A DNA stretch of 64,000 bases from Prorocentrum cordatum (taxonomy: Eukaryota; Sar; Dinophyceae; Prorocentrales; Prorocentraceae). The stretch is taken from NCBI GenBank assembly GCA_963575745.1, contig CAUYUJ010016712.1, positions 1 to 64,000 on the forward strand, read 5' to 3'. Below, one piece after another: positions 1 through 9,614 of this stretch. Under the pieces are notes generated by a model. It was not told the DNA's origin. It did no database searches and saw only the letters and a program-made list of their open reading frames with translations. Numbering within the stretch: position 1 is the stretch's first letter; each line of letters opens with the position of its first letter. Position numbers and translations under genes: made by a program.

Positions 1-297
<297 letters not shown>

Positions 298-1140
298 ATA
301 GTTATACTACTACTTCTGCTACTGCGAATACAGTATGACTACTATTGCGCACAGGTGCGTAATGAAAAACGCATTGACATGAAATTAACAACGCATCGGA
401 AGCGGTTGCTGCAGCTTGAGACGGGAGGCGGGCGAGCAAGGGGCGGCTACCGAGGGAGGGGCGGCGGGGGACGCGAGGAGGCGGAGAGAGAGAGAGAGAG
501 GGAGAGAACGAGAGAGGGTGAACGAGAGATAGCGGGGAAGCGGCGCAAAGGAAGATCAGAGCGGCTGTACCGTGGAAACAGCCGCGGCAAGCAAATGAGG
601 CCCCACCATCAAGAAACGAAAATCTCAAAACATGCAGGGGGGGATTCGACCCTGGAACCGCGCGCAGCACCCTTCTCGGGGGCAGCATTGAAAACCTCCT
701 GGACTCCTGTAGCCATATTCGGAAGGTCTGGAATCTGCTGGACGCATGTTGGAGGGGCCGCCTTGGGGACTTTTGGAACCCGTCTTGGGGCCAACAAATA
801 CGAAAGCAAGTGCTGGAGGCGAGGAAGCGTAAGGACCTGTATCCTCCTCCCCCTCCTCCATCTGTCCCTCTTTCACCTCCTCCATCCTCCTCCACCCAGC
901 AAATTTGGTAGATCGAGTAATGATGCACAGCATTGAGTGTTGCAAGACACTTGTTCGTGTAGGCGCTCATTCAATGGTTATGGCGTGTTGAGTGCGGTGG
1001 GCCAGTGGCAGGGGGGTGCTGATGGAATGCGTGAGGCGTTGGCGGATGTAATGGATCAGGCAGTGCATGTCCCAAGACTGTAAAAGGCTGCCAATGAAAC
1101 CTCCGAGCCGTCCAGCAGATGCTGCAAACGGCTCTCCTCC
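298..1140. other. Unassigned GC-rich spacer, no convincing gene
   Basis: Frames are open on both strands, but the peptides are dominated by Arg/Gly/Glu and by an AG-rich tract near 485-520. I see no domain, no matching splice borders and no repeat shared with the rest of the window. Confidence 0.5.
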
Positions 1141-1262
1141 CTCATCCCTCCTCCTCCTCCTCCTTCTCCTCCTCCTCCTCCTGCTCCTCCTCATACTCCT
1201 CCTTCTCCTCCACGTCGTCGTCCTCATCCTCCTCCTCCTGCTCCTCCTCATCATCCTCCTCC
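1141..1262. repeat. Imperfect (CTC)n array
   Basis: CTC/TCC triplets interrupted by CTT, CAT and CGT. It gives poly-Leu, poly-Ser or poly-Arg peptides in different frames, which are not genes. Confidence 0.9.
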
Positions 1263-1299
1263 GCGTCGGCGAGGTTGAGGGTTCTTGGGGCCAGACCTC

Positions 1300-2110
1300 A
1301 AAAATGTTCGCTTACAGGCTTCCTGGGGCGTGTTGGAGTCTCTCGGTGCCTCTTGAATGGGCTTTCCGTGCTTCCGAAGGCTTCTTGGAGGCCTGTTAAG
1401 GGTCACGGTCGGGAACTGCAAATACTTTTGGGGGAGGACCCGAAAGCCTCCTCGGGGACGTCTTAGATGCAGTCTTGAAGCCTCTGGGGCCTCTTGGAAA
1501 TCGTTTTGAGTTCCTTTTTGGACCTCCTGGAAGCATCTTGCGGGCCTCTTGGACGCCTCTTGTGGGCCTCTTGGGGGCCTCTTGAGGGTCTGATGGCGGC
1601 CTCTGGGGTCGGAGGGCTCCAAATGTCAGTTGGAGTTTCCCGTCTTGGGTCCCTCTTGGGGCCCCTTGGGGGCCGCTTATGGCCCGCCTTGGGCGCCCCT
1701 TGGGTCGTCTATTGGCCCTCGTGGGCCGTCTTGGGGCCCTCTTGGAAGCTCCTTGGGCCGTCTTGGGGCGGTCCAAGGGGCCTCTTGAACAGTTTTTGCT
1801 GTTGCGAAGGCCCTGGAAGCGAGCATGCCAAAAAGGTAATGGGAGGTTCCTTGCCTCTTGGAGCTCTCTTGGGTGTCGTCTTGGAGCGCTACTAGGGCGT
1901 CTTAGGAGCTTCTGGCGCCTGTCGAGACGCCTCGTTTGAGACTCCTGGAGGCCGTCTTGGAGGCGACACGGGGCCCTCTGAAGCAGCCTTGACGACGGTC
2001 GGAGCGCTGTGGAAGCGGAACTGGGGCCCCCGAGGAGTTGGCCAGGCCTCCGGAACCCCCATCCACGGCAGTGGTCGTGGCCCATGGGCCCCTGAGCCCG
2101 GTCCCCTGCT
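1300..2110. repeat. Degenerate short tandem repeats around CTTGGGGGCC
   Basis: Many variants of a roughly 10-15-base module (CTCTTGGGGGCC, CTTGGAAGC, CTTGGGCCGTC) follow one another. The same module recurs near 16490-16610, 32100-32260 (reverse complement) and 42780-42940, so it is a dispersed low-order satellite. The open minus frame of about 250 residues here is Arg/Pro/Gly-rich and follows the repeat. Confidence 0.65.
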
Positions 2111-2264
2111 AAATTGAAGGGGCCCAGGGACACCAACAAATACACATAAATCACAGGAATGCAACATGTTCACTCTCCTCTGGATGCTCATGTTCCCCTT
2201 TCCATTTCCCACATGTTTCGCACTTTCCTGGGAATCGACAGTTGTTTGTGCCTGTGTGGTTTCT

Positions 2265-2901
2265 CTCCTAATATATATATTAATATATATATATATTTAT
2301 ATATATATATATAAGAGATGTATATGTACGTGTATGAATGTATATAAACGTCATACATATATATGTATATATGTATATATGTATATATACATACATAAAT
2401 GTGTATATATATATATAACATATATATAGCATACTGGCATACATGCAGGCAGGCATGCATACTGACATCCATGCATACATACATGCATGCACGCATAGAT
2501 GCATACATGCACATACACGTGCACATACTCATGCGCATACGCATACACCTATATAATCACAAACACATACACACATACATATAGATACAATTGTAGACAG
2601 GCATAAACCTATACACATACACATACACAGACACAGACACTTACATATGCATATCCATAGACACATACGTACACATATAAACATACATGCACACGTACCT
2701 GAACAAGTACATAACTGTATACATATAGATACATACACAAACATGTACGTATACATATGAATAGACTATAAATAGACATACAACTACACATATCATTATA
2801 CAAATGCATGCACCTACACATATCATGTACATGTACAAATACGTATAGATATGCATAGACATATACATGTGCGTACACCTGTGCATAAACATCGATAGAT
2901 A

Positions 2902-2941
<40 letters not shown>
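2265..2941. repeat. ACAT/ATAC/GCAT tetranucleotide array ending in (TA)n
   Basis: Mixed ATAC, ACAT and GCAT tetranucleotides with TA stretches near 2273-2312 and 2905-2941. The array stops at base 2941, where the retroelement begins. A similar array resumes at 11364, so one array may have been the insertion target. Confidence 0.92.
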
Positions 2942-2944
<3 letters not shown>

Positions 2945-3186
2945 TTTTGGTCGCGCATTCGCCACTGGTTAAGATCTCGCAGCTGTGCCAGACAGCTGTG
3001 TTGAGGTTTTAACGCAGCGGGGCCCCCCGCTACTCGCACCAGCCTCGCGCTCCCAGGACACGTGAGAGTTCGAGCCAGACCGATACCACGAGGGTCACGG
3101 CGCCCGAACCACGGACCCACGGAGCGGCCCAGGGGTCCCAAGGCCGAGGGCACGGTACAAGCGGGGGGCCCGCCACCGAAGGAAAA
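2942..3186 (-). repeat. Split direct repeat B2, distal part
   Basis: These 245 bp match 4341-4585 with about four mismatches and stop exactly at the TA array at 2941. This is the far end of repeat B2. The rest of B2 lies at 4167-4227, on the other side of an insertion. Confidence 0.85.
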
Positions 3187-3254
3187 TGATGGACCCACGA
3201 ACCCGGAAAGGGATATAGACATGTGGAGCATGGGCACGTTTTCACGATACCCAA

Positions 3255-3410
3255 CGGGGCAACACCTCACGAAACATCCCACGAGACACCTCACGAAACA
3301 TCCCACGAGACACCTCACGAAACATTCCGCGAGACACCTCACGAAACATTCCAGGAGACACCCCGCGAAACATTCCACGAGACACCCCACGAAACATTCC
3401 ACGACGACAG
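3255..3410. repeat. 24-bp tandem repeat
   Basis: About six copies of a 24-bp unit built on CACCTCACGAAACATCCCAC, with copy-specific substitutions. The period is a multiple of three, so one frame is open through it, but the peptide is simply periodic. Confidence 0.9.
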
Positions 3411-3424
3411 GCAACCACTCAACC

Positions 3425-3915
3425 AAGGCGGTGTGGTCGTGCTGGGGAGTGGTCGTGCTGGGGTGTGGTCGTGCTGGGGGGTGGTCGTGCTGGGTGGTCG
3501 GTGCTGGGGGGGTGGTCGTGCGTTTGGTGCTGGGGCGTGGTCGTGCTGGGGTGTGGTCGTGCTGGGGTGTGGTCGTGCTGGGGGTGGTCGTGCGTCGTGC
3601 GTGGTCGGGGGCGTGGGTGCTCGGCTGGGGTGGTCGTGCTGGGGTGTGGTCGTGCTGGGGTGGTGGGTCGTGGTCGTGCTGGGGTGTGGTCGTGCTGGGG
3701 TGTGGTCGTGCTGGGGTGTGGTCGTGCTGGGGTGTGGTCGTGCTGGGGCGTGGTCGTGCTGGGGCGTGGTCGTGGGCGTGGTCGTGCTGGGGTGTGGTCG
3801 TGCTGTGGTGAGGTCGTGCTGGGGTGTGGTCGTGCTGGGGTGTGGTCTTGCTGGGGTAGTGGTCGTGCTGGGGTGCGTGGTCGTGCTGGGGTGTGGTCGT
3901 GCTGGGGATGGTCGT
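3425..3915. repeat. 16-bp G-rich minisatellite
   Basis: About thirty copies of GTCGTGCTGGGGTGTG with length variants. One strand is strongly G-rich with runs of four G, so it could form G-quadruplexes. Long frames across it give Trp/Cys/Gly or Thr/Pro/His periodic peptides and are not genes. Confidence 0.93.
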
Positions 3916-3967
3916 GCAAAAACAAGCCTCAAAAACAAGCGTTTCGCTCAAGACATCCTCAAATTTT

Positions 3968-4093
3968 AATTCGCCGGCTCGTTATTTATCATGGAAAAAA
4001 TTCGCCGGCAATTCGCCGGCTCGTTATTTATCAGGGAAAAAATTCGCCGGCAATTCGCCGGCTCGTTATTTATCAGGGAAAAAATTCGCCGGC
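3968..4093. repeat. 42-bp tandem repeat, three copies
   Basis: Three 42-bp copies differing at one base. Each begins with AATTCGCCGGC and ends with TTCGCCGGC, so adjacent copies create GCCGGC palindromes about 11 bp apart. There are no spacers, so this is not a CRISPR. Confidence 0.93.
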
Positions 4094-4166
4094 CTCCTTC
4101 AAGCAGGCACCGGGGGACAGGTTTACCTACTAAAAGAGAACCCTGGGCCTACGCCCTTTCCGGGAA

Positions 4167-4227
4167 TACAAGCGGGGGGCCCGCCACCGAAGGAAAAAAC
4201 TCTCCAGGGTGGCCGCCGCGGCCTCTC
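4167..4227 (-). repeat. Split direct repeat B2, proximal part
   Basis: 61 bp identical to 4555-4615 (start of B1 in element orientation). It lies 28 bp beyond A2. The 31 bp nearest the insertion are repeated at 3156-3186. Confidence 0.88.
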
Positions 4228-4255
4228 TCCTACTTGCTTGGGTGGTGTGGGATGG

Positions 4256-4339
4256 CAGAGCAAGAAAGCTGCGAGATAAGATCGGCGATTTCTGCGGGAC
4301 CCCCGAGATACCCCAATGACCTGTAGTCATAAGTCTGAT
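4256..4339 (-). repeat. Split direct repeat A2
   Basis: 84 bp identical to A1 at 11280-11363, same orientation. It sits between B1 (one base away) and B2 (28 bp away), as expected for A2 in a PAT-like element. In these families A2 bridges B1 and B2 in the circular intermediate. Confidence 0.93.
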
Positions 4340-4340
4340 C

Positions 4341-4615
4341 TCGTTTTGGTCGCGCATTCGCCACTGGTTAAGATCTCGCAGCTGTGCCAGACAGCTGTGT
4401 TGAGGTTTTAACGCAGCGGGGCCCCCCGCTACTCGCACCACCCTCGCGCTCCCAGGACACGTGAGAGTTCGAGCCAGATCGATTCCTCGAGGGTCACGGC
4501 GCCCGAACCACGGACCCACGGAGCGGCCCAGGGGTCCCAAGGCCGAGGGCACGGTACAAGCGGGGGGCCCGCCACCGAAGGAAAAAACTCTCCAGGGTGG
4601 CCGCCGCGGCCTCTC
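4341..4615 (-). repeat. Split direct repeat B1
   Basis: 275 bp directly after the recombinase stop codon in element orientation. Its first 61 bp recur at 4167-4227 and its last 245 bp at 2942-3186. It contains the complementary pair CAGCTGT/ACAGCTG near 4378-4397 and a GC-rich stem (GCGGGGCCCCCCGC) near 4414. Confidence 0.9.
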
Positions 4616-4627
4616 CATGCACACCTT

Positions 4628-5590
4628 TTACTGGCTATAGCCGAAATTTAGTAGCATTAGGCCAAGCTGACCCAATATATCTTTCGAGAGCTGGTTCATT
4701 GAGACATCCACGAGGTCGGCGACAGCCTCCTCGATATACACTCGTGCAGAAGTCACGGCACTCCATCTCCCACGCTGCATTGTGCGCTCGAGATTGGCGC
4801 CCAAAAGAAAGTCATGGCAGGCGCCTCCTCGCCTGAAGCTGTACCAGGACCAGCGCGCAGGCGGGATCGAGGCGACAGCGAGGAGCGACTTCAGGAGCCG
4901 CTGGAGCTGCACGTACGTGCACGGGCACAGATGGTCCGTGGGCTGGGCGCGCTCCGCAGCCACCCGCAGCAAGTTCACTGCGGCGGGCGTTCGCACCACA
5001 ACGAACTGCACTTTGCCGGTCCTGACGCCCATCTTCGTCTCCGACAGGCGCAGTATGACGCCGCCCTCGGCGAACGTGATATCATCATATGTAAGATCAC
5101 GCAGCTCTTTGGTCCGAAGCATCGCATCAAACGTGACGAGGACCAGGGCAGCCAACAGAGGCTGGCCAACCGAGACTGCAGCCCCTGCAAGCCCGAGCGC
5201 CATCTCGGGGCTGGCCGGATAGGCGCGATTGATGGGCGCCAGCTTCTGCCACGTTTTGACCAGGGACCACGCAAAGGGCAGGGCCGTGCGGAGCTCGGGG
5301 GCGAAGAAGAGGCAACCAGCGAGTGCATAACGCCCATGGCTGAGCGTGCCCTCGTTCGCCCACTGGTCCTCGACGTAGGCGCCCAGCGCGCTGTCTGCCT
5401 CGGCCGAGCTGTTCAGCGGGAAGCCACCCTCGATGGCGAAGGCGAGGAACTCCGCGACGGCGATACGGTACCTCTTGAGCGTGACCGCGCTGACCCTGAG
5501 ATCAGAGAGCCTCTGGGAGTCTCGCAACCGCTGGAGCCTCTGGGCTTGCGGCGAGAGCCTCTTAGCTGCCACACCTTTCGGGATGGCGCG
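4628..5590 (-). CDS. Tyrosine recombinase (DIRS-type integrase), third ORF
   Basis: Predicted tyrosine recombinase that would insert the retrotransposon DNA circle into the genome. The frame is open from 6157, but recombinase-like sequence begins only where the RNase H ends (about 5590). It lies in the -1 frame relative to the upstream ORF, so expression by -1 frameshifting or re-initiation is likely; I see no classical slippery heptamer. An N-terminal helical part (motif SAVTLKRYRIAVAEF) is followed by the catalytic half: Arg I in LRTKELRDL, a Lys in LSETKMG, box II as YSFRRGG, GRW, and the tyrosine in ARVYIEEA. The usual box II His is Tyr here. The other catalytic positions are present, so the enzyme may be active. 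The stop TAA is 12 bp from B1. Confidence 0.85.
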   Translation of the reverse strand, partial: RAIPKGVAAKRLSPQAQRLQRLRDSQRLSDLRVSAVTLKRYRIAVAEFLAFAIEGGFPLNSSAEADSALGAYVEDQWANEGTLSHGRYALAGCLFFAPELRTALPFAWSLVKTWQKLAPINRAYPASPEMALGLAGAAVSVGQPLLAALVLVTFDAMLRTKELRDLTYDDITFAEGGVILRLSETKMGVRTGKVQFVVVRTPAAVNLLRVAAERAQPTDHLCPCTYVQLQRLLKSLLAVASIPPARWSWYSFRRGGACHDFLLGANLERTMQRGRWSAVTSARVYIEEAVADLVDVSMNQLSKDILGQLGLMLLNFGYSQ

Positions 5591-8500
5591 TCGGCGGGGT
5601 TGTCCTCCGACGCGATGTAGCCAAGCATGACGTAGCAGCCTGTCGCCCAGCACAAGGCCCCCCAGCGCTTGACGTGCATCCGCAGGACCCTGCTGCTGCT
5701 GCGGCCCTTTGTCAGCACCGAAGCGGCGACTTGGCTGTCGATCAGGTGTAGCATGCGCCTGGGGCGGCCCGTGCCCGACCGCAGCCTCCACTTGATGGTG
5801 TTCACGGCCGCCTGGATCTCGAGGGCGTTGATGTGCTTCCCGATCCCAGCACGCCAACGGTAACTTGAGATCACCTTCCACATCCAAACGTTGGGCTCGA
5901 GCGACACGCGCGGCCACGCGCGGTGCCGGAACGGGAGGTGCACGTCCAAGCGCACGTCCGTGCCCCCTCTCTCCGCGATAGACAGGTAGTGCCGCACGAG
6001 CTGCTCCGCCTCGGGCTCGTACTGGTAGTCGTCGCCCTGGTGGTAGATCGCGCTGTCGTTCCACGGGGCCCTGCACTTGCCCGTGTGGCACAAAGCATGG
6101 GGCCCCCACAGCTGTGGCTGGAACTCGTCGGCGACCAGGGAGTGCTGCAGCAGCCATGAGACCGCATAGACTGAGAAGCTATTCCCAAGCAGGAAGCAGC
6201 GCGTGGTCTCGAGGCTCGAGCCAGACCCGTCTTTTACGGCACACTCGGTGTATCCTCGATCGAACCCCAAGAGGACCTCTCTCTCTTCTGCCGACGGGGG
6301 GCGGAGCTCCATGGTGGCCTCATGCTGGAGTAGGCAGGCGTTCTCGTAAAGGCCGACGTGGTAACGATGATCGTCCTTTTTCCAACGAGCCTTCGCTTCG
6401 GGGCTGGCCCGAGCAATTCCAGCAGGTCGAGTAGGCTGTAACAAAGAGGGCCTAGCACAGACTAGCGTCGGCACAGGCAGCGAGCCACCATTCCAGATCC
6501 AGCCAGGGGAGGTCCAAGGCAGCTCCACGCGCGCCGCGCCGTCGGAGATGACATCGACGAAGTGCCCCCTGTCCTGGTAGCTATAGCCCTTGCACGGCAG
6601 CAACCGCCACGAGAGCCAGTACAACCGCGGCCTTCTGTTGGGGACCAGGCAACTGCTGCAGAACCGATATGGTGTGACCTGGAGCTCGCTAGAGATGCGC
6701 TCGATGTCCTCGAGTGGCATGGAGGCGACGTTCTCGATGAGGGAGCGGACCTTCCCAGGGAACGCGGCGTTCAGCAGCCCCAGGATTCGCGGTATCTCGC
6801 GAAAGAGTGCGCTCTTCTGGCCCTCGAGCCCCCTCCTGCCGAACATCAGCCTCGACAGGTCTTGGCATGGACTGCCGGCGCCACAGTAGACCACGTCGAC
6901 AATCCCGCCGAAGAGCTGGACCAGCTTGTCAATGTGTTGAGTCCCAACGTCTTTGATGTTCCCCCAGTCGATGAGGCCGGGCCACCTCTTCCTGACGACC
7001 CTGCGCGCGCTGGGGTCAACCTCCGACGAGACGTAGCCAATGATTTTCGTGCGGAGCCTTGAGAGCGAGACGATCATGCCCCCGATGCCGTCGAACAGCC
7101 CTATGACCAGGACAGCAGGTATCCTATCACCAGCAGGGGGCGGCAAACCAGGGTTCCTCGACTCCCACGCTCGCCAAAGCGATGCCTCCCCCAGCAGCAG
7201 ACGGCCAGCCATGAGGTGTTGCCTGCCCTCCTGGCCTGCAGCGGCAGCAGCCGTCAGCTTCGAGAGGGCCTCGGGGCACAGCCTCAGCGACGTGCAGGCG
7301 CCTCCACCATCCTCCGAGGCGTCGGAGCAGGTAACCCTCGCATCGACCTCCGCGCGAAGGTCCGTGAAAGCAAGCGGGAGGAGGCCCACGCCGCTGAGGA
7401 TCTCCTCGGTCATCTCCGAGTTGACCCAGCCAGAGTGAGTGCCATCCGCGAACTTCCAGACCTCGTTGAGGATGCAAAAGAGGACGCGCCTGAACTCCAA
7501 AGCCCTGACGAGCTTGCCCAGGAGCACGAGCATGGTCTTCCAGTAGACCCAGTCCTTGGTCACCAGCAGGGCCCCCAAGAGCATGGTCTCGAAGAGCTTC
7601 ATGAGAGGTACCGAGACGCGCCCGCGCAGACCGTCCACGAGCACGCCCATCCTCTCGACCTTCGTCTCCCCGAGGTGGGCCTTGTGCTCGGCCCAGGCCA
7701 CGCCGTTGCGCTGGTAGGAAGCCCTCTGTTGCTCCTGGTAAGCAGAGCCGACGCCGACCTCCCCCTCGGTGTCGTTCACGATCCTGGGGGCATCGAAGTC
7801 GTCGATGAAGAACTGGTACCAAGACCTGCAACCGCCCACCTGAGCAATGGGAAGAGGCTTGTCCCTCCTCCACTCATCAACTTCAGGCAGGCCCGCTCCA
7901 GCGGGGGGAGGGCGCAGGCCCAGGCGTCTATGAAGGTGTTGGAATAACGTGACGGCCAGCAACCAGCCCATCGGTATAACGGCTGAACACACATGCACCG
8001 TCTTCAGATCAGGGCGGCCCACAAGGCGGCCGGGGACGCGGCCCTTCAATGTCGTGAAGCTGCGCCAGGCCCGCGGGATCTTCCAGACAAAGAAGGCGCC
8101 CTGCTGGTCGTCACCCGACCAGAGCAAGACGCACTGGCCCTCCAACACCACCGTAACCCAAGAGGTCGAGGCCGTCAGCGTCGACAGGTCCTGGGTCATG
8201 ATCTTCAGGTAACTGTTCGCTGGCACCATGTTCATGATGAAGCGGCACTGCCTCTGCTCACCAGCCTCGGGCACGCCCCTTTTCTCAACTGCGAAGGCGC
8301 CGTTGAGCACGGGGACGCCGTCAGCCCGAAAGATCTGCTCGTCCTCTATGGCCTCCACGATACCGAGCGAGTACAAGTGGCCAACGATCCTCGCCCACTC
8401 CGCAGGCGAGTCGACCAGCAGCCTCGCCTTCGGAACCTCAGAAGGCCACTGGGCACGTGGCAGGAGGGCCACCGACGGGTCGTCCAACCAGGTGAGCACC

Positions 8501-9240
8501 TCAGGGCTGACGTGAGCACGAGGGTCCAGCCGGCCAGCGACATCAGCTGCTGGTAGGCCAGGTCGTAGTTCTCCCAGCCTAAGGGGCAGCGCACGCGTGC
8601 CGCTGTCGATGTCGTAAGCGCTGGACGCCCGCGTCGAGATCTCACTAAGGAGGGGCAGCTGACACCTGCCAAGGTCGCCCCCGAGGAAATACGAGACAGC
8701 CTCCCTCATAACCTCGACGGCGTTGGCCTGAGCGGCGGAGTAGTGCGAGTGGTGGCCCCACGCCTCCTCCCCGCACGTGCCCGCATACTGGTAGTTCGTA
8801 AGCATAACCTGGATGAAGACCCACAGTTCGGCAGCGACAGCGCAAGCAGAAGGCCCATCAAAATCGGGTCCAGGTTCACCCGAGGTCCCCGCCGCTGACC
8901 CCCTCGACGTACCCTTCCAGGCCCTGGCACTGTCCAATGATGGAGCAGCAAGAGGCAGCACATCACGAAACCTCTGCCCCTGCTGCTGCGGTGAATGCGC
9001 GTGGTGAAGAAAACCCCGACAGAACCTGCCCAGCCTGCCAGGGTGTGTGAACATAGCATCTATCAGCCAGAGCGCGAAGGTGAGCGGGGTCATGCTATCC
9101 TCGAGGGCCGCAGCAAGCCTGGACTTCCAGGCCCTCAGGTCGGACATGCTAGTGAGCGTCCAAGGCCAGCTCGCTCCGCCGCTGGCACACGACGAATTAG
9201 CCTCGGTGGCATGCGTCACCGCCGAGGTGCCGCCCATGGA
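5413..9240 (-). CDS. Reverse transcriptase - RNase H split by a cytosine-5 DNA methyltransferase
   Basis: The main polyprotein. The frame is open from 9762 to 5413, but upstream of the ATG at 9240 it is composition-biased and the start is uncertain. Residue numbers count from 9762. RT: RFIMNMVPAN, motif A SGDDQQGAFF (about 550), motif B IPMGWLLAVTLFQ (about 596), motif C FFIDDFD (about 650). RNase H begins with CSDASEDGGGA (about 812). A complete methyltransferase follows: motif I VIGLFDGIGG (885), SPCQ with the catalytic Cys (963), ENV (about 1009), RRPRLYW (1043), a roughly 140-residue target-recognition region and GNSFSV (1192). RNase H then resumes with INALEIQA (1314), HLIDSQ (1340) and DNPADAPSR (1385). 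All signature residues are kept. Tail past 5590 is probably not translated if a -1 shift leads into the recombinase. Confidence 0.9.
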   Translation of the reverse strand, partial: SMGGTSAVTHATEANSSCASGGASWPWTLTSMSDLRAWKSRLAAALEDSMTPLTFALWLIDAMFTHPGRLGRFCRGFLHHAHSPQQQGQRFRDVLPLAAPSLDSARAWKGTSRGSAAGTSGEPGPDFDGPSACAVAAELWVFIQVMLTNYQYAGTCGEEAWGHHSHYSAAQANAVEVMREAVSYFLGGDLGRCQLPLLSEISTRASSAYDIDSGTRALPLRLGELRPGLPAADVAGRLDPRAHVSPEVLTWLDDPSVALLPRAQWPSEVPKARLLVDSPAEWARIVGHLYSLGIVEAIEDEQIFRADGVPVLNGAFAVEKRGVPEAGEQRQCRFIMNMVPANSYLKIMTQDLSTLTASTSWVTVVLEGQCVLLWSGDDQQGAFFVWKIPRAWRSFTTLKGRVPGRLVGRPDLKTVHVCSAVIPMGWLLAVTLFQHLHRRLGLRPPPAGAGLPEVDEWRRDKPLPIAQVGGCRSWYQFFIDDFDAPRIVNDTEGEVGVGSAYQEQQRASYQRNGVAWAEHKAHLGETKVERMGVLVDGLRGRVSVPLMKLFETMLLGALLVTKDWVYWKTMLVLLGKLVRALEFRRVLFCILNEVWKFADGTHSGWVNSEMTEEILSGVGLLPLAFTDLRAEVDARVTCSDASEDGGGACTSLRLCPEALSKLTAAAAAGQEGRQHLMAGRLLLGEASLWRAWESRNPGLPPPAGDRIPAVLVIGLFDGIGGMIVSLSRLRTKIIGYVSSEVDPSARRVVRKRWPGLIDWGNIKDVGTQHIDKLVQLFGGIVDVVYCGAGSPCQDLSRLMFGRRGLEGQKSALFREIPRILGLLNAAFPGKVRSLIENVASMPLEDIERISSELQVTPYRFCSSCLVPNRRPRLYWLSWRLLPCKGYSYQDRGHFVDVISDGAARVELPWTSPGWIWNGGSLPVPTLVCARPSLLQPTRPAGIARASPEAKARWKKDDHRYHVGLYENACLLQHEATMELRPPSAEEREVLLGFDRGYTECAVKDGSGSSLETTRCFLLGNSFSVYAVSWLLQHSLVADEFQPQLWGPHALCHTGKCRAPWNDSAIYHQGDDYQYEPEAEQLVRHYLSIAERGGTDVRLDVHLPFRHRAWPRVSLEPNVWMWKVISSYRWRAGIGKHINALEIQAAVNTIKWRLRSGTGRPRRMLHLIDSQVAASVLTKGRSSSRVLRMHVKRWGALCWATGCYVMLGYIASEDNPADAPSRKVWQLRGSRRKPRGSSGCETPRGSLISGSARSRSRGTVSPSRSSSPSPSRVASR

Positions 9241-9584
9241 GCGGCAGCCTTCTGCTTGGCGGCCTGGTTCTGCGAGCCCTCGCCCTCCAGGATGACCTTG
9301 CGAGCACCGCCCTGCACTGGCGGCGCCTGCCTCTTGGGGCCGTCGCCCCGCATGAGCAGCGCCAGGCGCTGCCGGTACTTGCCCTGCGTCTCGCCGTCCT
9401 TCTTGGGGTTCTGCAGCTTCAATTCCTTGAAAGTCCTGGAGGGCCTGTCCGTCGTCGGGGGGCGTGGAGGCTGGCGACTCGCGCCCGCCACCTCTGCAGT
9501 GCGAGCCGCCTCCTGAAAACCCCGACCTCCAGCTGGCCCACCAGTCGTCCCGTCGCTGGGGTGGCCTGCAGGGGTCGCTCCCAT
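9216..9584 (-). CDS. Short Lys/Arg-rich ORF, possible 5' part of the polymerase ORF
   Basis: ATG at 9584, 31 bp after the gag stop and in the gag frame; 122 codons ending at 9216. The second half (for example RTFKELKLQNPKKDGETQGK) looks more like protein than the overlapping polymerase frame, which there is Gly/Ala/Arg-rich. It ends beside the ATG at 9240 where protein-like polymerase sequence starts one frame away. Either this copy has an indel that split one ORF, or a -1 shift joins them. No domain recognised; a basic Gag/nucleic-acid-binding tail is possible. Confidence 0.45.
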   Translation of the reverse strand: MGATPAGHPSDGTTGGPAGGRGFQEAARTAEVAGASRQPPRPPTTDRPSRTFKELKLQNPKKDGETQGKYRQRLALLMRGDGPKRQAPPVQGGARKVILEGEGSQNQAAKQKAAAPWAAPRR

Positions 9585-9614
9585 GCTGGGTGGAGCGGAC
9601 CCCCGGCCGAGTCC

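Larger units (their letters stand above)
3187..4166. other. Minisatellite-rich insertion inside repeat B2
   Basis: A 980-bp segment that splits B2. It is bordered by 31-bp identical direct repeats (3156-3186 and 4167-4197), which correspond to one stretch of intact B1 and so look like a duplication made on insertion. A short inverted motif CCCGGAAAGGG lies near both ends (about 3197 and 4153-4164). Inside are three different tandem arrays. It has no coding capacity. Confidence 0.75.

Noticed and set aside
643-700. GGGATTCGACCCTGGAACC as a tRNA fragment
   Set aside because: No A-box or cloverleaf nearby.
705-725. CTGTAGCCATATTCGG as a dinoflagellate spliced-leader relic
   Set aside because: Only about 11 of 16 bases fit the leader and the 3' part does not match; expected by chance in such a window.
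3968-4093. Possible CRISPR-like array (42-bp repeats)
   Set aside because: Copies are adjacent without spacers, three only, in a eukaryotic context.
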